Program-made: the position numbers and the translations under genes
Notes under the pieces: model-generated
What the model saw: the letters and a program-made list of their open reading frames with translations, nothing else
Database searches by the model: none
Told to the model about the DNA's origin: nothing
Source: Aquanectria penicillioides
Taxonomy: Eukaryota > Ascomycota > Sordariomycetes > Hypocreales > Nectriaceae
Assembly: GCA_003415625.1 (NCBI GenBank)
Contig: PYIU01000006.1
Location: forward strand, 4,030,001 to 4,094,000
DNA: 64,000 bases
Direction: 5' to 3'
Shown here: one piece after another, positions 12,620 through 24,417 of the stretch
Numbering within the stretch: position 1 is the first letter of the stretch
Layout of the letters: every line of letters begins with the position of its first letter

Positions 12620-12781
12620 CAAATAGAAAGGTTTGGACTTGGTTCAAATATTTTGTTGAACTTGGTCCATTTGAGACTGTAAAGTGATTATCCTGAAGGA
12701 AAATTCGATTTCATGAACTTGGAGATCGGCATACATAAACCTCGTGGTTCTAATATAGTATCATACCCATGCGTACCTCGT

Positions 12782-15241
12782 TTACCATATGTTCATGTTC
12801 TCAATATTCTGGAAATCATCTGAAGACAGAGCAGGAAATCCAGGCAGCATCGTAGACCATGAATTCATGTCAATAATGAGCTCCTCTTGCAGCTCATTAC
12901 TGGCTAGGCCAGAGTATCCCTCCTGTGGTTGATCATACTTCGCCTCTCCCAGTGAAGATTGCTGCAAAGCGGCGAGTTCTGGATCAACGTACGCTAGATT
13001 TTCTATATTGGCCGTTGTCGTCTCTACATCCAATATTTCGTGTTTATCGACTTCATTCCCAACCATCTGTGACATACTGCGCCAATACCGTCGGGGAGGT
13101 GTCCATGAATCGGAGAGTTCCTGTAATGTTTTCATACATGACTCGATACAGGCAATCTTCGGTCCAGCTGAGAATTCTCCATTTCTAGACTGTAGATGGA
13201 GCATTGCGATAACTGCAGACAAAGTGCAGTGGGTTGCCGTAAGGGGGCACTTGCGAAAACTGCCAAAGCTCGCACGATACTTGTCTCCAGTTGCTGAGAT
13301 GTTCTTTGCTGCTTCTGTGCATAGGTCCATAGCCTTTGTAGACAGTTCTGCTGCCACGGAATCTTCACTCTTGAACTGATTTCCGTTCGCTCGAAGTCGG
13401 GTGCCATCTTTGACAATGAATGGTTTAGTGAGAAGAATAATCGACGTGTTATACACCATTCCTAGGATGTATGCATGTGGAAAGATGTTTCTACCGCCTG
13501 AGCGCTCAACCTTTAGCTCAGGTAGCAACTCATACCACCATCCTTTGAGCATCAGTAAACAAGAATCAAAGAAGCTGCGCATTTGGACTTGGTGCAGCAA
13601 TCTTTTGGGAGCATAGCTGTGGCGGCAAGTGTCAGCACCGAAAGTGGGGATACACGTTTAATAGATTCGCTTACAGGTTGAGCATAATCTTTTCTAATAT
13701 TTGACAATGAGTGGCAAGAGCTCTGTGTAAAGGTACGATAGGTGTGGTATGCTTGAAGCCTTCCTTTGCTGTGGACGCTGGTGTGGTCATTGGAGGCAGG
13801 TTCACTAAGCCTTGGGAATCCTAAAGAGTCGAGAAAATGGATAATCGTTAGAAGAAGGTTTACACGGACCTTTGCCTGAGAATGGGCATGATCTTACCAA
13901 CATTGTACACACTCGACCAGTGTAGCTCGCCCAGAGCTTATCGCTGCAGTAGAGAGCCCAGTAAATCTGGCGCCGCAGAGCAACCTCTTCAATGGGGATC
14001 TTATTTGATCCTGCTATTATGGAAGGATCCATGTTGAACCCCATGTCAAGGGCTAAACGAATGGCCATGCCATGGTGCAGCCAACCAGCAGCATCTGATC
14101 CCACGGCCTTAGTATTTGTCAGCGTAGACACAACTATTTGATCAGAGCATATGCTTACAACGTATAGAATAGCCATGATTGAAAGGGATTGTATAGTAGT
14201 TATGCTAGGCCACTTGAGATCGAAATGTAGCAATACCTCTGCCGTGTCAAGAAATATGCGGCCGGCCGTGTTAGGGTCGTCAGGATCAGAGCGGACTTCA
14301 AGCCTATCACAATAGCGACTTCCCAAGGCAAGGATGCAGTTGAGGAGAAGAACGCCAAAATACCTTCCGTTTGTCGCTCGACTCTCTCTAAAAAGTTCCT
14401 CATTCACGACTTGATTCCATGGGCCTTCCCACTCAAAGTACAGATCAATTAGATGAGACTCTAGCTCTTCTGAGACAGTTGTCTCTGCTTGCAGGGACTG
14501 GAGATACTGGTTCAAGTGTTGACGAGACTGAGAAGGAGAAGGATTATCCTCGGTATCTATAGTGAAAAATACTCTTATTAGTCTCTACATCACGACGCAA
14601 CGCGTAGCTCATTAAGGCGAATGTTAAGTAAGACTTACTACGATGAGAGCGAAACTCAAGGCGCCCACTGGCAGGGCCAAAGAAACGAGCTTCACGATCG
14701 CAATCAAAATCCAGCGACTCGCTAACGCACAAAGCTCCTTCGAAGTCGGCGCACAGCTCTTGAAAGGCTGTTGATGAGGCACCGACTCCCTCAGGTCCCG
14801 CCACTGGTAGCTCATTTCTAGCCATCAGCTGTGCCACAGACTTGTCCGTATCGATACAGTGCAATTTCAGTATCTGCTCAAGAACGCTGATACGACCTTG
14901 CAGCAACCGCACATAGGACTTGGGTGTGGTGCCTCTATTGTCGTCCCCAGTAGCATAGACGCAGTTGATGCTCCGAGAGGCACATCGAGAACAAGACGGC
15001 TGGCCTGCGTCACACTGCAGCAATCCAGGAAGGTTAGCATATCAAGATGACTCCGAATATCCACAGCATCTACACAGTCAACACCCAGGCTATGATTGAG
15101 TCTTCTCACCTTTGCTCGCCTTCGACGACATTCTTGACATGCGCGCCATGCATACTTGCTCCGCGCTGCAGATTGTCTCTCTGATGCTGCTCCACTTGCG
15201 GACAGAGAATTCCGCACTTGGCTCTCCGTGGATTCCACCAT
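12782..15241 (-). CDS. Zn(II)2Cys6 fungal transcription factor, 6 exons
   Basis: This is a 698-residue nuclear regulator. The exons are 15241-15110, 15014-14639, 14556-14159, 14107-13898, 13820-13675 and 13616-12782. The first intron interrupts the zinc cluster: ACQECRRRRAK is in exon 1 and CDAGQPSCSRC in exon 2, giving C-x2-C-x6-C-x6-C-x2-C-x6-C. The fungal-specific domain follows, with DAAGWLHHGMAIRLALDMG and RRQIYWALYCSDKLW. The intron at 14158-14108 is exactly 51 nt with no stop codon, so retaining it would add 17 residues without breaking the frame. The gene is divergent from the RidA gene (435 bp between starts) and convergent with the alcohol dehydrogenase. It is a candidate local regulator of both, by position only. 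Confidence 0.9.
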
Positions 15242-15308
15242 GATGCCCTAGAAGATAATAGCAACAGGGTAAAGGTTGTTTAGAATGGAGAACTCCAAGT
15301 ATCAGTGG

Positions 15309-15321
15309 CCGAATTCCCCGG
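15309..15321. promoter_or_regulatory. Everted CCG-N7-CGG, candidate Zn2Cys6 site
   Basis: CCG (15309-15311) and CGG (15319-15321) are separated by seven bases in the promoter of the adjacent Zn2Cys6 gene. Zinc-cluster dimers bind paired CGG triplets, so this could be an autoregulatory site. Such pairs also arise by chance. Confidence 0.2.
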
Positions 15322-15414
15322 TACTTGTATTACAAATTGTTTGGCAGCCAGCAACATTAAACGAATTTCTCAAGGACCGGCACGACTCAGGACTCTACAG
15401 CGGATCAACATCAA

Positions 15415-15429
15415 GTGGGGGTAGCGGGG
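15415..15429 (+). promoter_or_regulatory. Closely spaced pair of CreA/Cre1-like sites
   Basis: GTGGGG (15415-15420) and GCGGGG (15424-15429) both match SYGGRG, the binding consensus of the carbon catabolite repressor CreA/Cre1. Their starts are nine bases apart. Closely spaced pairs are the form usually linked to function, but no binding is shown here. Confidence 0.35.
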
Positions 15430-15676
15430 AGAGGAATTCAGATTCCGCCGTTGACGCTCATTTGTCATGGCACCATTGAGACAAAAGCGTCGGCACATCA
15501 GGGGCCAAGCTTAACTCAATCACATTTATTTAAAGAAGTATTCTGCTGTGCTTTGTCTGTAAATTCCTTTCTCTTATCCAGCTCTTGTGGGTTATCTCTG
15601 TGTCTGTCACGTTGTCACATCTGCCACGTTCGTCAGCAGGACAAATCATAAATCGCTACTCCACCCACCAACCAAC

Positions 15677-16182
15677 ATGTCTCACTTAAAATACTACGCA
15701 TATGAGGGCGCTGGTGTCGAAAAGAGAGAAAAGTTCTCTTACAGCCAAGCAGTCCGTGTCGGCGAGAGGATTGAATGCGCCGGTCAAGGTAAGACACTCC
15801 TCCTCCGCTGTTCATGGAATACAGAATGTCGATGATTATATTCAAGGCTAACTGGGTACTTTCAGGCGGCTGGGATCCTATCACTGGAGAATTCGAAAAG
15901 GAAATCAACGCGCAGATTGGCTTGGCATTTGAGAATGTAGACCGATGCCTCAAAGATGCCGGTGGAAAGGGATGGTCACAGGTCTATCGCGTCAATTCGT
16001 ATCACGTCCCCATCAACAACGAAGCGTTGGCTGCAATGGTACGAAACTTTAGAAAATGGATGCCAGATCATGAGCCCATATGGACTTGTGTTGGTGTAAC
16101 ACGTCTGGGTGAGGACGATATGCGTGTGGAGATTGAAGTGGTGGCACACGACCCCGAGGCCGAGGCACAAAAAACCAACTAA
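15677..16182 (+). CDS. RidA/YjgF/UK114-family imine deaminase, 2 exons
   Basis: This is a 142-residue protein. The exons are 15677-15788 and 15866-16182, with a 77-nt intron. The fold is recognised from an N-terminal SYSQAVRVGERIECAGQ strand pair, the GGWDPITGE loop, a helix with QIGLAFENV, and the C-terminal RVNSYHV...VEIEVVAH core. RidA proteins hydrolyse reactive enamine/imine intermediates such as those released by PLP enzymes, or act on related substrates in catabolic pathways. It resembles the fungal RidA-like subgroup rather than the mitochondrial Mmf1 type, as no targeting peptide is seen. Its divergent pairing with a regulator suggests a pathway role rather than housekeeping. Confidence 0.9.
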
Positions 16183-17428
16183 AAAATCGGTCATCAAATG
16201 ATATGATATTTTTTATCAACTCGTCTTTTCCCTCAATTCCAAAATTCTGTCTATATAATCCATTTGTCTAAAAGCCCCGTTCGGCACCATATGCGAGTGA
16301 TTCGTCCCCGGACGCATTTAATGAACTACAGTCGTCGTATTGAGAAGATGCATGTTTGGAGCCAAACCAAATGGTTTCGAATTCGTATAGCCTTGATCTC
16401 ATTAGTCCTAAAACAAACCCCTAAAAAGGTACCTCGACCGAAGTAGTGGAGTGATTGATGATAAAAGGGCCAAATAACGAACGCTAGTTAAGCTTCCAAG
16501 GCTTCTTTCCAGCTGTATCACGTAGCTTTTTCTCTACAGGCGACAGCATTGCATCATCAGAGCGGCTAAGTATGTGAGTTTACCATGGCTATGTGAGAGT
16601 GAAAAAATAATGGAAGCAAAGAAGAGAATAATACATAGCAGACAAAGAGTGAATTACACCTTGTAATCGTCAATACAATAAAAGCAGATAGCAATCTTGC
16701 CTATGGAAAAATACTCAGATGGAGTAAACAGATTACTACAGCCTCGTCAATCTTTGATATCCTAATGCGGTATGTTGTGCGATGAGTATGAATTTGTTAG
16801 TTAGCCTGGCTCATCTGTGCTATTGGCACCTCTACCACGTAGCCCGCTGTTCCAGTCAGTCACAATCATGCTATACATCTCTCGCCACAAAAATTTGTCA
16901 TAACTCAGTATTTTTTTTAAGTCATTTGCTTCTTCTCAAGTTAGGTTTTGACCAACTTGTCCGGTCGCAGGTGAATCAGGTGAACTACGACAAGGCAGAA
17001 TGGCTGAAATATCACTTCATGACATCCCCTAGCCTCACATGATGGCTGCCTTCATGTCAGGAAAAGAAATATCGTATTGGTGTTTATCACATGCATGCCT
17101 GGCTAGCGGCAGCGCCTCAATTGCCTTAATCCCAATCTGGAGAGGATGGTGGTGTGATGCGTATTCTGTGAGGCCATGGCGCAATCTGCTCAACAGGAGA
17201 TTCTTTTTCAGCTTCAAGCCACCATTATCCTTGAACATTCTGTTCCTGGTATGGTTACCCATGCGTCCCGATTGGATAACTGGATGGGAAAGGACGTACG
17301 GTGACCGTGTTAAAATGGAGCGACGCCAATGTAGACTTAAACATAAGCAAAATAACTACTCTAATTGTTCTTCCAAATGAAGACGTGCGTTTGCTTGTTT
17401 ATTACCATTTACGTCAAAACACGTCATC
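16183..17428. other. Intergenic, about 1.25 kb
   Basis: This is the 3' flank of RidA and the 5' flank of the large cysteine-module membrane protein gene. It is AT-rich in places. The open frame at 17039-17380 has no recognisable content and overlaps an antisense frame. No RNA gene was seen. Confidence 0.5.
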
Positions 17429-20400
17429 ATGGACGATGAAATTTTGTCTCTCTTAGCCACCAACCCCCCCACAACCTCCCATTCCACGAGCACGAAATCT
17501 ATCAGCTTTACACCTCAGCCTCTAACTACCATCTTCACACCCCCCGACTTTTGCACGCCTTATGTAGATTATTTATCTTGGGTCTCTTCTCTGACTGAGT
17601 CACATCTGTCTTCATGCTTCCCTGGGTACCCTTCCCTCAAGAGCATAGAATCGGTGTACTACTCGCCAGGAATATGTCCTTCTGGCTACACCGTGGATTG
17701 CATGCGATATTATAGTGGTCAGGGCCCATCATTGTCGAGCGGAGAGACGGCGGCAATATGCTGTCCCAGGTAAGGGGCGCACGATCTCAAGGCCATTGAG
17801 AAAACTAACATTAGTGAAAAGCTCATTTAGTTGCATGCCCAAAACTCCATGGAAATGCATGTCTAGAGTCATTGGATCCACGATAACACGTATAGGCGCA
17901 GCCTATGTCCAAATTCGATGGAAAGAATCCGACTTGTCCTTGCTCGAGACTCCGCCTCTGAAATCTGGTGAGCCCAGAAGTCGTCGCCATTCTGGTTGGG
18001 ACCCTGATAGTTCACTTCTCAGCATATACACCTTCCACAAAAATTGTTCATCATCAACTCAGAAGTGGCTTAGCCGTGGCGACCAGTTATGTCAGCCGTT
18101 GACTGGCGATTATTACTCGCCCGCGATTTGTCCCGATGGCTGGACCGTAGCTTACACTCGGTCCCCTGTAACAGGCTCAGGGCCACCAGAAGAACCTGAT
18201 GAGACAGCAATGTATTGCTGTCCTAGGTAAGCCTTCCAGACGTCTTGTATCCTCCTTCCTTGGTTACTGTGGCTGACTTCGGTGTTGTAGCGGTTTGAGT
18301 TCAGCATTAGGCTACGGCTGCGGTGAAGGTGCTTGCGTTTCAACCTCGATCATTTCAGCTAGCACAGGCTTTTCCATCAGCCTTGTCAAGTCACGAGATG
18401 CGGTCCAGATTCGATGGGCATCAACAGATTTGACAAGGCTCCAAACACATCCACTGACGCCTGGAATGACACTCGCATCCCACTTCCCATCAGCAGACCA
18501 CGCGATTTTGCCCGATCTCCATATTCGGGAAAAGGTAGGGGTAGGGCTTGCTTTATTGCCGGTTGCCGCGGCGTTTGTTGGGATCCTTATGGTAACTATA
18601 TTCTTGCGGCTAAAACGAAAGGCAACTTCTGTTCGAGAAGCTTGCTTCAGCAGCTTCAGGCCAATGGTTTTCATGCGCAGGTTCATCGTTGTTCTCATTG
18701 GCATCATGATATCAGCAATTGTCCTTGTGGAAATGTCGTGCCATATTCTCCCGACAAGTTACGAGGTACTTGGAACAGCCGATCTGTCAACTCGAAGTCT
18801 TACAAAGGTTTACATATCCCAAATCACTGTTGAGCGTGCTCGAAAAAGGTCCAGTCCAGAATACGAGGTTTCATGCAGTGTCGAGGGTGATTACAATATC
18901 ACTTACGCCACCACGCGGTAAGTCTTCTTTGTAAATCAAAAATGCATTCTACTTATTTCAAAACTTCAAACTCTCTCTGACCATTTACTCCACAGAAATC
19001 ACGGATCAACCATCACCCAGCCTGTAACTATCGCCGCCACTTCCTACAAATCCAACTTCACGACGGTTTGTAAAATCCAAGACCAAATTGTCCAACTACC
19101 AACATGCCGTCAACCGACCGTGGTCACCGCGCCCCCGCGCAATAGGTTTCTCGACAACTCAAACTCGACAATCAGTGGCGGCTATGTCGTCGGTGCAGTA
19201 ATTCCACCTCTCACGGCGGTCCTATTTGCCATCCCCTGGAAGATTTTAGCAGCTCACGCTTCCTCGCTGGAACCATTTCGCGAGTTAGCCACGCCGTCTG
19301 GAGCTCCCATGTCCTCGTTCCTTCGGCAATATGAAGGAATGAGAGCGCTTCTAGCGCCGCTTCCAGGAATCTCCTCAGCTATGACATACACTACAGCTGC
19401 TGTAGCACCGCTTGCGGCAGAAGGATGGAAGATCAAGCTTCAAGGCAGTTGTGGCGACTCAAGCAGTGAAGGATGCACACCAGTAATTATCGTATCAACA
19501 ATTGTTGTTCGAATACTTGAGGCACTTCTGGCACTGAACATCATTCTCTCACTTGGCATGATGACCATTCTTAGTCGCTGGTCAAGCGGAGTCCGAGCAG
19601 ATCCAAGAAGTATCTTGGGGATTGCGAGTCTATCACAGTCTCCCAACTTTCTTCGAAGATTCACGTCATATCCCAAGACAGTCTCGTGGTGGGGTTGGTG
19701 GAAAAAGGATGAAGACAAACGCTTTTCTCGAATTACGTTGCAGTATGGTCAAGACAGGGATGGACAACAGGATTTCGGAATTCTTGTTGTAAATTCATCG
19801 GATGCGACTACAACAGAAAAGCCTACGCAGCTTCCAGGCGCTCGACAAGTGCTTCGCAATTCATCCTCACTCCGCATCCCAGTTCGCACCATTTTAATGC
19901 TAACTCTGTTTACACTGGGGTTGATTGCTCTTGACGGAATCATTATCTACTATAATCTCACCCCAGATAACCATTCCTTGGGCCAGTTTCTCAGCAGCCA
20001 ATCGTTTGGGCCAAGGTTTATCTTTTCCTTGGTTGGCATTGTGATCAATTTTCTTTGGGTCAACATCTTCAATAGTAGGTTCCCCGATCAGATCCTATTG
20101 CGCACTGGCGATGCGTTTTGTACTAAACTTAAGCAGGGTACTTAGTGTTTGCGCCATTCATCGAACTTGCCAACGGCCCAACCACTGCTTCTCACTCTAT
20201 CAATGTTCCATACGCGTCAGATGCGTACACATACTTTTTTACAAGCATTTCGTCCTTACGAGTTTTGGCTGCTGGAATCTCTCTTTGCACAATCTTGAGC
20301 GACTTTCTTCCTTTGACTCTGGCAAATGTTCCCTTTGATCGGACAACAACATGGGACGCATATACGGCATCCACATGGGTATCTGTCGGACTAATCAGTT

Positions 20401-20708
20401 TTATGATTACCGTTCTTCTAAGTATAATAACGCTTCTCCTCCTTCAACCCCACATGCGCATCATTTCTGCAGAACGGATTCGGAAAGGCCCAATCAAGTT
20501 CATCCTCTATGCTCTGAATGGTTCGGCTAATTTGATGGCTCATCTGCATTCGGTATCTGAACTGGGCACCCAAGAGCGAAATGAACGGATTGCAGCATTG
20601 AATCTCAAATTTCAACTGAGTCACGCCGAAAATGGAGTCCTGGAAGATATGAGGCCAATTATTGAAGTTTTCTCTGCCGAGGATACTGCCGAGGATAATA
20701 TGACATGA
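17429..20708 (+). CDS. Membrane protein with two N-terminal cysteine-rich modules and DUF3433-type C-terminus, 5 exons
   Basis: This is a 1004-residue protein. The exons are 17429-17769, 17822-18226, 18291-18917, 18996-20074 and 20146-20708. The N-terminal third holds two related modules. Each has a YYSPxICPxG(Y/W)T stretch (near residues 75 and 210), then CCPS split by an intron at the same codon position, then a hydrophobic VQIRW stretch (AYVQIRWKESDL and AVQIRWASTDL). Membrane helices follow near residues 331-355, 380-402 and 521-541, with more beyond 650. The C-terminal part has the layout of fungal DUF3433 proteins (LAAHASSLEPFREL, then MFAPFIELANGP). The hydrophobic C-terminus and N-terminal cysteines suggest the modules face outside. 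The function is unknown. Confidence 0.85.
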
Positions 20709-21040
20709 CGTTAGAGCATGCAAAACTTGGATAGAATGCGAACAGCTATCAAATGTATTTTCATACTCCTTATTTGACTCTGCAAGTGCCCCAAAAGGAT
20801 TATCTATATACGCAAAGTACTTTGCCGGCCTGGTTGGGGTGTTTAGTTTGATATTGCACTCTCTGTCTCCTTGTCAACCTCACTAGTTTGGCCGCGTCCT
20901 TGTGCTCAAATGCAAGACAACTTCTCGTGAAATAAGAAGTTCTTTTTTTTTGGATGAGTTTCTATTTATTCCATACGAGACTGTTGATCCCATTCGATCT
21001 CTCGTCTGACTCTCGCAGCCATCCAAAAGGTTTCTATGCC
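20709..21040. other. Intergenic, 332 bp
   Basis: This is the 3' flank of the DUF3433-type gene, including a run of nine T at about 20942. Nothing coding is seen. Confidence 0.5.
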
Positions 21041-22800
21041 CTTAGCCATGTGTTTCCTGAAACTCACCAAACAAATCATCTAGGTTTGCTTTGGCCAGTC
21101 TAATTGCATTCTTCCACCATCTATTCATTATCTTCATCCCTACTCTCTTCGTTTGGAACATGATCAGTGGCTGAGTCAAATTTTCTTATGCTAATTTGGC
21201 GTTCTTGGCAATTTAAAATATGGCTTCGGCAGTTTCAAGGTTAGATGCCTCAACAAATTTGCACGGCATTGGACTTGTAAAATTATAGTTGTAGATCAGG
21301 TTGCCTAGCTTCCTGCTATCCTCTGGCACCGCAATTTAAGAGCCGAAATTTCGTAGCAAACCGTCAACTTCCCAAGCGAGTTCACCACCAAGGTTGTTCC
21401 ATGCGCAGTGTATGAAATCATAAACGGATGGGCGCAAAGACAAATTATTTCATCTTAATTTACAATCGCTGTAGCGCTTCCAAGGACGTCATCCTGGTTC
21501 ACAATAGTAGGGTTAGTATCGGAACTCGACGGCTTCAAGCCAGCCACATGTGTTTTCCAGAACCAGCTTGGACACTATAGAGGAATGAGGGAAGGATCAT
21601 GTATTGGGCGGGTCCAGAGCGAGCTTTCTACCCAAAGGCATAAAATTGCTTTCTAAAAACATCATTATCGGAAGAGTGTTTTGGTAAGGCCATTCTCAAT
21701 GCAGTCGAATGCTGTTGATCTGACTTGAAGTGGGTAGTTGATAAGATAAACTGAGCTAATTGAGAATTCCGCAGCAGCAGCTTAAATCAATCCTTGTTGT
21801 TATAGTAGACAAAACGTGGAGCTATTTGTCTAGATACTTGAATAGCAACATAACTTGATCTTTTGTGGTTCAATGCTGAAGTAAGTTTGAGGATGATTAA
21901 AACAGCTGGTAGAGGAATAAAACACGGGAATCCGCAACGTTTGAGCCAGACATCAAAAGGCCAAGGGTGTGCAGGCCGAGAAGTCATCTCCCATATAATG
22001 CAGACCCAAGATTTTGAGATGTAGCAGTGTCTTATGAGCCCTGGATTTTCGTGAAAGCTATAAATATTGTCGATAAAACATTCATCGCTATTTTTGAGTC
22101 GCAAAGGGCATACATTCGGCTTCAAACTGCAGTAGTAGATGGGCATGGGAACATCAGCCCCCCTCTCCAGCAATATCTATCATAGGCCGCAGCCTAACCT
22201 CGACAAAATCATCATGAGATGGGTTTTCCATGAACTTGCACTTGACAGAAACGTTGAGTACGGTATAATTATTCTCAAGATAGTCCCTCCAGTCGAATGA
22301 TCCACAAATGGCAGCCAACAAGGCATTTTTAAACCAGCCGTCAAGTTGTGCATTTGCATCCACACCGAGCTCTAGAGACAAGAGGGCATTGCAGATGTCA
22401 TATTCTCCCCAAAATGCAGCACGTGCTAATGCACTTTCGTATTTTTAGTCGATTGTGCGTGGTAGGTCACTTCCCAACTAGACCACTTGGACACGCCGCT
22501 TTGATCTTTCGGCCTCTTCGTCGTCTTTGTCCAAGCTACACAGCCCCTCAATCGCTGCAAAGATGGCCTTGCCGCAGCTGCCGCGGAGTTGTACATTCAC
22601 ATCCACTCCAACTTGTGGTTGAAGCAAGAGTGAACAAACATCTGATTCTCCAAGGGAGGTGTAGAATGACTTCCCTAGTATCATCGTTGAGGGCTGAAAA
22701 TGCAGCCCTGGCGAGAGGGCATGAGTATTCTTTGCCTACATTGGGACCGGCTACGCGACAACCCACCCTCAATCTGAGAACCGGTTTAGGTTTAACTGAG
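21041..22800 (-). pseudogene. Decayed ankyrin-repeat-type gene
   Basis: Several minus-strand frames carry pieces of one ankyrin-like protein but cannot be read together. Around 22440-22180 one frame reads ALARAAFWGEYDICNALL, then GVDANAQLDG. Around 22684-22520 another frame carries the related ESDVCSLLL, then GVDVNVQLRG. LARAAFSALNDD appears in a third position near 22720. At about 22170 the reading changes from RPMIDI to LLERGADV by a one-base shift with no intron border. A further piece ending in LAKANLDDLFGEFQETHG lies near 21040-21130. The repeats point to an ankyrin protein broken by frameshifts and stops. The ends are approximate, and missed introns could explain some of the breaks. Confidence 0.45.
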
Positions 22801-24417
22801 CACTAGAGTCATAATAAGACTACAGAGTGCAGGTGACCGTGTTTCTTGATTCTAGCTTGGCGACTGGTACTAGTAGCGCAAGTTGTTCGTGGGCTACGCG
22901 CTTTGAGAGTTTTACCTACCCTATACAAATCGGTCTGCTCCTGCACTTGGCCCTCAGCTTCCACCAACAACATGGCCTGGCGCATTGATGGTGCTCCGTT
23001 GCATCTGCGAACAAAATAAAGGTATTCAAATATTAAACCGATGATGCGAATGCCGTATTGAACAGCTGAACATTGCAGAAATGGTTCACTCTGATGTATC
23101 GATGACCAACCTGCAACAACATTGAGTGATCATCACTCTCCTAGGGCGATGACTCTCACTAGTGTGATCATCCCTTGCTGTGTTTTCCTTCTTCTCCTCA
23201 CACGCCTATGCTTGCTAGAGCCTGTGCTTGGACGGCGTCAAAAGTCGGTCCACAAGCGCCGTCACGGATCAGGTCGTGACAACTCACTCAATGTGCGTGG
23301 AGACGCACCAAAGGGAAAACAAGCCTTCCCAATGATCCTGGTAAAGGATTTCTATTTGCTAGATGATCCACCGTAAGAAGGCTAGGTAACTCGATGCGGT
23401 TAGTTGAGGAATATACCGATCCAATATAATGCCACATCCAGCTGTCGCCAGCAACCAGCACCGGGGCCCAGGACCGTAACCCCTGTATCAAGACAATGAT
23501 GAGTTGCGTCGCAGTGGCCACCAGCCAGCCACACCCAATGCACCGGCACCGCTAACCGGCTAGTGCTCGATGGCTGAAGCCTCGACCCAGCTGAAGGCGA
23601 ATCACTAAGCGCGCCAAAAGCGCTATTGTTGCGGGGTGGGCCTGTCACGCAGGGGGCAAAAATAGGAGTCTGTACATATGTACGGTACATACGTATTTAC
23701 ATTTTCAGTTGTGCGTTGCAGCCGGAGACACATGGGATTTGCCGTCTGGGGAAGCAAAGATTTCGCATCTTTCAGGCATTGATAGATGTGGGTGGAATGT
23801 GCCGTGTAGCTGTCGACATGTCAAGCTCAAAGTGTCAAGACAAACCTCACAAGGTTGTCTGATTGGCGTAGAATTTCGGCCTGCATCGTGCCAGACAAAT
23901 TTTGCTAGGCCCATGTAAAAAGAAAAGAAGAGGAAAGACGGCCTACGCACGACTCTGGCGTCTTTCCCCCAAGGCTCACGGCTGAGACACAGCAGATCGA
24001 CATTTCGAGAGGGATTCAAATTTCTGGGTTTAAAAGAGTATCCGTATTTAAATATTAAACGGGACCACTGGCATCGCGGCCTTGTCCGTCAGCAGCTGAA
24101 CCACGACAGCCAAATGCTTCAGCGCTGGCTTAAAAGCTGATGTCATCTTCAGGTCCCCGAGTACGAACGCTCACACGTGGCCCGTCATCAGTTGACCCAA
24201 CACCAATGTCTTTGACGAGAGAAACGTCTGTGGCCTACGGACTAGACTGCTGCTAGTAAGCGGATTCGTGGCGTTGGGCTTCGTGGAAGTGCTCGGCGGG
24301 TCCAATGGAGCCCGCTTTTCGTTCAATCCCCCTTGTCACCATCAGCCATTTACCGCTTCATCGTAGCCCCTAATTTTCTTTCACCCTCGAAAGTCGTCGT
24401 CACGGCACGCTTTCAAC
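22801..24417. other. Intergenic, about 1.6 kb
   Basis: This gap is upstream of the MATE gene. A plus-strand frame of 84 codons at 23122-23376 has a hydrophobic N-terminal stretch (IIPCCVFLLLLTRLCLL) followed by basic residues; I do not recognise it and cannot show it is a gene. Pyrimidine-rich sequence lies just before the MATE start. Confidence 0.4.

Larger units (their letters stand above)
15242..15676. promoter_or_regulatory. Divergent promoter between Zn2Cys6 regulator and RidA gene
   Basis: These 435 bp lie between two divergent start codons, so they should carry promoters for both genes. Two CreA-like sites and one everted CCG/CGG pair lie here (listed separately). A pyrimidine-rich stretch precedes the RidA start. 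Shared regulation is an inference from geometry. Confidence 0.5.

Noticed and set aside
401..16182. Full secondary-metabolite biosynthetic cluster
   Set aside because: No PKS, NRPS, terpene synthase, DMATS or P450 gene is present in the window.
17039..17380. 113-codon frame upstream of the DUF3433-type gene
   Set aside because: Trp/Arg-rich random-like composition, antisense overlap and no splice link to the downstream gene.
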